A stretch of DNA of 64,000 nucleotides, taken from NCBI GenBank assembly GCA_021234155.1, contig JAJEKV010000001.1, positions 1,301,927-1,365,926 on the forward strand, given 5' to 3'. The notes beneath the pieces were generated by a model. It was not told the DNA's origin. It saw nothing but the letters and a program-made list of their open reading frames with translations, and searched no databases. The DNA is from Isoetes taiwanensis. Its lineage: Eukaryota; Streptophyta; Lycopodiopsida; Isoetales; Isoetaceae. This document shows, one piece after another, positions 58,141-64,000 of this stretch (its first letter is position 1; each line of letters opens with the position of its first letter). The position numbers were made by a program, and so were the translations under genes.

Positions 58141-58837
58141 TAAGCTAAAGATGCACATACAGCTCAAAATCATTCTTTTTTTCCTCATGACATTACATGA
58201 GGCATAGCTAGGACCTTAAATTATTGCAGGGTTGTCACACATTAGCAAGGTATAGATTCAAAAGTTTACAATGACGCAGGCATTTTAGAGGCACGAAAGT
58301 ACCGCAAGGTATGTAAACTATGCAGTTGTGATTAGGGCCACATTAATGGCGAGAGATTAGGGCCAAGAAGCACCCATTGCTGCGGATATTCCATCGATTT
58401 ATACATAACGATAGTCACATTAGTGTGAGCATAGGTTATTTAGTTGGTCTCTTGCAGCGCTATCTGACTCTTTATGTCCGTGCATATCACCACTCTATAA
58501 ATGTGTCAACAGATTGCGTATACATGTAATGTGCCAAAGCAACCAATTAGCTGTTCAAATTTGGCATTATTTTTATTGTTCTGGTATGTTCTACATGCAG
58601 CCGTGCCCAATTAATTATATTGTGATTGAATATGTGGAAACCTCGTGCACACACACAAAGAACTATACCCATGCCGATTTACTAAATGCATGAATACGAA
58701 AAATTTATCACGGGGCATTTTCCTTGGCTGAATCACTTATGTCCCTGGATATGGCTTGATAGAGGTCAACAAATAGCCTACATTTTTTATGTTGCATTTG
58801 TTTTATGTCTATGCATAGATTGTGTTATGAAGAAGGA

Positions 58838-59012
58838 AATTCCTTCTTTTTGTTTCTCTATATGTCATTAATTATTTTTGGGTTGTTGCATAAGTAAGGT
58901 TCCAAACGTCATTGCAGTATAAGCTGGAGAGCAGTTCATTGCTACATGATCAATATTGTAAGCATCTTATGACTATGTGATAAGTAAATGATTGAACATT
59001 CATTTCGTATGT
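58838..59012 (+). repeat. Direct repeat, copy 2 (continuous)
   Basis: Uninterrupted version of the 57708-58140 repeat. It shows what the locus looked like before the 210-base insertion. Confidence 0.75.
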
Positions 59013-59364
59013 GACAAAAGATGGAGATAACTGTTAACTACGAATTGCAACCGTAGGTGCCAAATATATATAAGTTTTAATTTGTAAATGCTTGATGCTG
59101 TTTTCACACACCAATTATAATATTTGCTCCGTTGGAAATGGCATTTGTTGGGATGGGAACGAATAGTTATTCTAGTTCCTTTTTTCTTCCTTCTTCGTAG
59201 GGTATTTTATCATGGTTGCATTGTTTTGGGCTTACCATTTTTATGCCTGTTGATTGTGTGACTATACTTTGTCTGTGGCCTTATGGAGAGCTGAAATTTT
59301 AAAGATCTAAACGAGTTTCAATGACTAAATCCAAAGTTCAATTGCGAGGAAGCACTAATCTTGA

Positions 59365-59545
59365 CGTGCGGGCACTGAACACAAGGCAGGCAACGGTGCA
59401 GGTTCAAATTCTGCATGTTCTAGCATGTATAGACAAGTCGTGCAGGCGCTGAACACAAGGGCAAAAAAAAAGTGAGGTTCAAACACAAGGGCAAAAAAAA
59501 AGAGTGAGGTTCAAACCTTGCATGTTCTACCACATATAGATGAGT
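59365..59545 (+). repeat. Tandem SINE-like segment with box-B-like words
   Basis: Two degenerate copies of CACTGAACACAAGG...AGGTTCAAA...TGCATGTTCTA...CATATAGA, the second with an extra internal duplication of a nine-A run and AGGTTCAAAC. GGTTCAAATTC resembles a pol III box B. No box A is convincing. Confidence 0.4.
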
Positions 59546-59562
59546 TGGTGAAGAGAAACGTT

Positions 59563-59586
59563 CGCGGCGGCCGCTAGGCCGCCGCG
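59563..59586. repeat. GC-only perfect hairpin
   Basis: CGCGGCGGCC (59563-59572), loop GCTA, GGCCGCCGCG (59577-59586). Outside it GAAAC and GTTTC pair as well. It stands out in AT-rich surroundings. Confidence 0.8.
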
Positions 59587-59956
59587 ATAAGTTTCTTGTA
59601 CATCTAATTTTTGAATTAGGTCATGCATTTAAGACTACATTTTGAAATAGAGGAGGAAAAGGAAAAAGGAAATGATCTATAGTTTGTCTAACTAGCTTTG
59701 TCTAATTTGTCTAATGAAATGTTTGCACGAAAAACATGTCTAAGAATCAAAACGCAATGGTATATCTGGAAAGGGTGGAATCTAAAGATATGAAGGCTCA
59801 TCACCCATACGTGGGGCATGAGAGCTGTACCTCAATCATCTTTAATCTACCTTACCTACTTGTCGTAATTCTGTACAACTGAATATAGCATCCAAATAGT
59901 TACATAAGCTTGACTGTTGTCAGCATGCAAATGCCCTCTCTGATTCCTTATTTTGC

Positions 59957-60130
59957 AGGTGGTATTGTGTGAACAACACCCCACGACCTCTAGTACCAGA
60001 TTGGTGTGATCCAGCATGGAGAACTCTGATGGAGAAATGTCGGGCCACCGATCCCGGTGTTCGGCCATCTTTAAGTGAGATTGCTAATGAACCTACCTTT
60101 GTTTTAAAACCGTCTCAACACAACTCTCTC
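59957..60130 (+). pseudogene. Raf-like protein kinase, last-exon fragment
   Basis: After a TTATTTTGCAG acceptor the sequence reads GGIV, then (after two extra bases, TG) [32 protein letters not shown] and SLSEIANE. This is subdomain X-XI of plant Raf-like MAPKKKs, with the conserved Arg of the D-P-x-x-R-P motif. Only this exon is present; no ATP-binding or catalytic-loop part is nearby, so it is a fragment of a serine/threonine kinase gene. Confidence 0.7.
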
Positions 60131-60229
60131 AGCATATTATTTATTCACTTTCTTCAAACATGGTCTATTCCACCTGTGCATGCATCAATGCCTCCTCCAA
60201 AGGGCAACCCATTGATGCGCTAGCATCTT

Positions 60230-60540
60230 GTTTAAGACATGTCGTGTAGGTGACGTGGAACCCAAAAGGATGTCTTATAAGAATAAGACAGCCATAAAAT
60301 AAGACTGATGTGGAAAAAGGGTCTAATATCATTAAAATAAGACACGTCTTATTTTTTTTTGGGTTTTCCACTAGCATTTTGATGGTGTCTTATTTTATGA
60401 CACCTTATAGTGGAAAACCAACTTCAATTCTATGCTCGTATTTTTTGATTTGGAGTCATAAACAGTGTCATATCTCAACGTGACAGTCTTATTTGGTCTC
60501 CGTGGACGATAAAACCATATTCTATTCTATTCTATTCTAT
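60230..60540. mobile_element. Small palindromic MITE cluster and (ATTCT)n run
   Basis: GGTTTTCCACTA (60362-60373) and TAGTGGAAAACC (60408-60419) are perfect 12-base inverted repeats around GGTGTC...GACACC. Upstream are further AAGACATGTC-type and GTCTTATTTTA words related to the 52249-53497 element. An ATTCT pentamer run at about 60516-60540 resembles the LINE tail in the other orientation. Confidence 0.5.
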
Positions 60541-60829
60541 TTATGACTATAGTAGAAAATCACCCTCAACCATCGAACCCTTTTATTTAGGGTTTCTGTT
60601 GGCCTTGATTTTTGATGTTGTGCAGGGCAACAAGCGAAGGCCCCTGTTCCGAAACTGGTGGCTATGGCAGATAGCAAAGGCAAAGAAGACTGATTGCTAT
60701 GGAAGATTACTAAATTCTGAAACTGCAATGGCAGATTGCTCTGATTGCTTATCATCTTGCTAGACTTTCCTTCTGCTTCTAGCGCTTTTCTCAGATCTGG
60801 TTTTTTCAGTTTTATCTCATCATTTGCAA

Positions 60830-61435
60830 AAACTAGGGTTTATGAAACAGCAAAAAGCTAGCCGATTTTTGCAGTCTGGTTCTCCAAGGCTTGGGAAAGT
60901 GACAGATAAATATTGGGGCAAGCAAAGCGATGAAGTTATGGTAGTAGCCTGGGATAATCAAATGCGTGCTGGTGTCATTAACGAGGTACAGTTTGGAAAT
61001 CTTGGTCTTGTGCACTCATTCTACAAGCTATACAGAGCTAAAGATGTTGGTAGTATTCTCTCAATCCTCAGTAAGCTGGTCACATTTCATCTGCAGGCTA
61101 GCTCCTTTTGCATGTTTGTTACTCATGTTTTTCTTTTCATCTCTGTAAGCCTTGCTATGAACCTGCAGATGTATGGATTCACATGTGGTATGGATGATCA
61201 TTCCCTGTTTTCCAATGCACAATGTAAGCATGATACCATACTACAAGATTCAAATAATCAAATCCATGCTCGTTTTGTGGGCTATGATATCGAATCTTCC
61301 AGTATTTCTTTAAACTATGCAGTGCATTTGGTTCCTTATCAGGGATTGTTCAGCATATCTAGGATTAAGTGTTTTATAAGAATAAGAATGGATGAAAGTT
61401 GCATCTATGGGAGATTGCTGTCAGCATCATCATAA
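60830..61435 (+). pseudogene. RNA polymerase I largest subunit (RPA1-like) fragment
   Basis: The frame reads MRAGVINEVQFGNLGLVHSF, YKLYRAKDVGSILSILSKLV then TFHLQ, and, after 78 bases, LQMYGFTCGMDD. This order corresponds to the GVIDKxxFGxxGLVHxxxELYG...LLSxLSRLFTxxLQxHGFTCGVDDL segment of Pol I largest subunits. The 78 bases between the two parts end in a CTGCAG acceptor-like site and may be a retained intron; they keep the frame. The downstream part drifts away. An isolated piece of a gene of about 1,700 codons is certainly not functional. Confidence 0.65.
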
Positions 61436-62605
61436 TATCAGTGGTACGAACATTTTTATTTCCTTATATATTGTTCCTCTATTGTGTTCATCTGTAGTTT
61501 ACATTCTAATGATCACATTACATTTCTTGTATTTCCATCTCCTGATTGGATAAACAGGGCGACAAAGCCAGACATATGAATCTTGCTTTTCATTCTCAAA
61601 TGACGACTTCAATTTACTTTTGCCCCTTATATGATATCATGTTTTGCTTCAGAACTTTTGTTATATGAAATTCTCTGATTACTGATTGTGAGGGGGTAAA
61701 AAAAACCCTTTAAGGCAATGCCAAATCCAAATATTGTCTCCTTTACTACCATTATTTTTTATCATGAGGCTTTGCATGTTTCATCTAGCAATGAACTTAG
61801 TGCTTCAAGAGAGATGAATGACCTGATTGTTTGTAGTTCAGCAGAAGTTTATGATCTTACAGGAAGAAATGGCCATTAAGGTTATGAAGAAATGTGATGT
61901 TAACAGTAGAACCAAGTTATAATTCTCTTATTTCTTAACATTTCAATCTAAGTGACTTACATTTCGGTGGTTGCCCGAAAGACCTCCATTTCTTTTCCTT
62001 GTAGGTTCCTAACATTCCATCTAAATATTTTGCACCATACCTATGTTTACAATGAGATTCTTTGGATGATCTAAATAACTCTTCAATACCTATGTTTTTA
62101 TCAAATGTTACATTGAAGCATATTAATTGCTGCTATATTTATTCCTTACACATGTCATATTGCCAATGATATTATTTGATTAATTAAAACCTAAAGCCTT
62201 CTGGTGTGCTTTTTGCTAGTTTTGTTTACCTCAGAGTTTATCTATGTTTGTTTCTTTTGGGGCCCGAAGGGCCGAAAATTTTTCCTAATATAACAACCAA
62301 CATAACTACTATTAACATTAATTAACACAAACCATTACATTAAACATGTTTAAAATTAAATTCCCCCTTAAACCCCCTTTTGTTTGGGTGCATATTCACA
62401 CGGGGGTTGACGTAGGGCAGCGAGAGCCCCTGTAATAATGTTTTGCACGTATACAATCAACACCATATAGTATATTGCTTGAAATCTTATAGTATTTTAC
62501 AAATCTTGTTATACAGTATAACAAATTCTGTACATCCATACCCCACAAACGAGGAACTTTGTGTACGAATAAGGGCTGAATATGCCGATCCAACAGCTCT
62601 CGTTG
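61436..62605. other. No recognisable gene
   Basis: AT-rich. GGGGCCCGAAGGGCC near 62260 is a short GC palindrome. Sequence from about 62220 to 62600 lacks similarity to anything else in the window. Confidence 0.4.
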
Positions 62606-63262
62606 CCCGGAGTCAAATATGTATGATCAAATAGTGGATATGTATAATATGTATAATCAAATGGTATAATTCACATATGCAACTTAATCTATAGTCTGCC
62701 TCTATGTTTACTGCCTTAATCTTTTTCCTGACATCTGATGGCTCTGCCATAACTTGGCCATATGACTTCTCAGTTGGCATACTATTCAGAAAGGATGATC
62801 TTGTTTGCTTTCTATAGACCTGACCAAATTCCATGGAACTATAAGTTGCACTTCACAAAAACACATTACCATTGAGCAAGGGCATACGTCCTGATCTCAT
62901 GGTTCTACTATCCAATCTTTTGAATCGTATAACTTCTCTAGTTCATGACTAATCTAGTAATATCCGCATTTTCTTTAACCAGTTTCCTTGAGCAATTTAA
63001 ACATTATTACAATCTAATAAGTGTTTAAGAACAATTGTGTGGTGTATTTGCATTTTGTCTTTAACTGTTGCAAAATAATACAGGAGGGTGCTATGCCTAA
63101 ATTCGTGCAAAGGGGGTTGTATTAAATTGATCAAATATGCAAGGCTATGCTATTAAAAGGATCTGCTGCGAGGCTCATATTTGGCTTATATTTGAGACTT
63201 TAATTGGTGACTTATCATCTGAGCCTAACTGTTTTTTTGAACAATAGCATGATCTTGAAGGT
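62606..63262 (-). repeat. Downstream part of duplicated B3 block (copy B)
   Basis: Collinear with 13580-14226, including the minus-strand frame at 62613-62834. It lies 11.1 kb from the rest of copy B. Similarity stops at GATCTTGAAGG on both sides. Confidence 0.85.
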
Positions 63263-64000
63263 TTAAAACTGTGCTTGAGAGTTTGTTCTTTGCTGGGAAC
63301 TATGCTCATGGACTATAGCTTTCTATTTGCAGTTCAATAAGCAAATTCAGCTCCAGCATATTCAAGTTCAAAGTTCTTCAGAAGTTTACAAATATTGTTA
63401 CAGTGTGCAGTAAGTAACGACTTATAAATATTGTTACAGTGTGCAAGAAGTTCATAATTAAGAATGTTAAAGTCAATAACGAAATTCAAAAACATAGGAT
63501 GGTGCTTTATCTAACTTTTTGCCCCATGTCTGAAGTGGTCTGTGGATCATGTGAATGCATGAAGTTAGCGCTCAAACATGATTTATGTTAGAAGTTAGTA
63601 GTTTCTAATTTGTCTTGGTTGAAGTACAAACAATGCGGTCTGGTTTCTGCTATCATGTCAAGCACAATCAATGTGTCTGTTTTGGTATTGAACTTCAGTG
63701 GGGGAGCCAGTTTCGAAGTTTTCAGTCCATATAATTACCTTGCCAACAATAAGGTTTTATTTACGATGTGTAAGATCAAAAGCTAACAAATATCGGATCT
63801 ATTCAAATTTTGTAATCTGGCTGGGTATTTAGGGGGATATACAGACGATATGCTTTGTAGTATTGGAGTCAAGTAGCATGGCAATAATTGGTTGTATGTA
63901 ACTTCAAATCTATATCAGAATGTCTAAACAGATGAATAAATCGACGCACATTTTTTTGATCAACTTTTGTTTGTTATACAGAAAACTTCATGACTGGTTA
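63263..64000. other. No recognisable gene
   Basis: AT-rich single-copy-looking sequence. A short direct repeat TATTGTTACAGTGTGCA occurs at about 63391 and 63428. Confidence 0.4.

Noticed and set aside
59390-59545. tRNA gene
   Set aside because: Only box-B-like words; no box A, acceptor stem or cloverleaf.
1-64000. CRISPR array, rRNA genes or bacterial operons
   Set aside because: No regularly spaced short repeats, no rRNA-like sequence, and gene structure with introns and plant retroelements.

Overview
This is nuclear DNA of a land plant with a large, transposon-rich genome. The plant markers are a decayed pentatricopeptide-repeat (PPR) gene, two copies of a B3-domain gene, a Raf-like kinase tail, a piece of an RNA polymerase I largest subunit, plant-type Ty1/copia and Ty3/gypsy elements and an L1-like LINE. 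A fern or another seed-free plant fits the mix, but the sequence alone does not prove it. I see no clearly intact host gene; nearly everything is mobile, duplicated or decayed.

Layout. 1-5.4 kb: a minus-strand L1-like LINE with two ORFs, an (AGAAT)n tail and a tandemly repeated 5' region. 5.4-12.3 kb: non-coding DNA with exon-like scraps, an imperfect duplication and a small terminal-inverted-repeat element. 12.28-14.23 kb: B3 gene copy A and its flank. 15.36-17.43 kb: a 2-kb, almost purely purine strand. 18.14-40.73 kb: a Ty3/gypsy element with 600-bp LTRs and a perfect TTAAC target duplication. It is the outer shell of a nest: a 411-bp insertion with an 8-bp target duplication lies in its RT region, and an 11.2-kb DNA transposon with perfect 27-bp inverted ends lies between its protease and RT regions. 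That transposon contains a Ty1/copia element (31158-36823, GAAAT target duplication).

42.66-49.11 kb: two head-to-tail elements that share both termini, one with a striking stem-loop. 49.7-51.46 kb: B3 copy B, whose downstream flank resumes only at 62.6 kb, so about 11.1 kb was inserted or rearranged there. That interval holds a long foldback element, small palindromic MITEs and fragments of unrelated host genes (PPR, possible ureide permease, Raf-like kinase, RNA polymerase I subunit).

The most interesting object is the DNA transposon at 26262-37506. Its minus strand carries a decayed transposase with FAENY, SDG and HGKG-x-HDGAG motifs. Its plus strand carries what look like host-derived genes: a coiled-coil/RING-H2-like ORF and an FCP1/NIF-type (HAD) phosphatase. 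This may be a gene-carrying transposon family that is little described. Also notable are the two B3 copies, which decay in complementary ways (A keeps GT-AG splice sites but has frameshifts; B keeps reading frames but has lost the splice dinucleotides), and the 2-kb polypurine tract.
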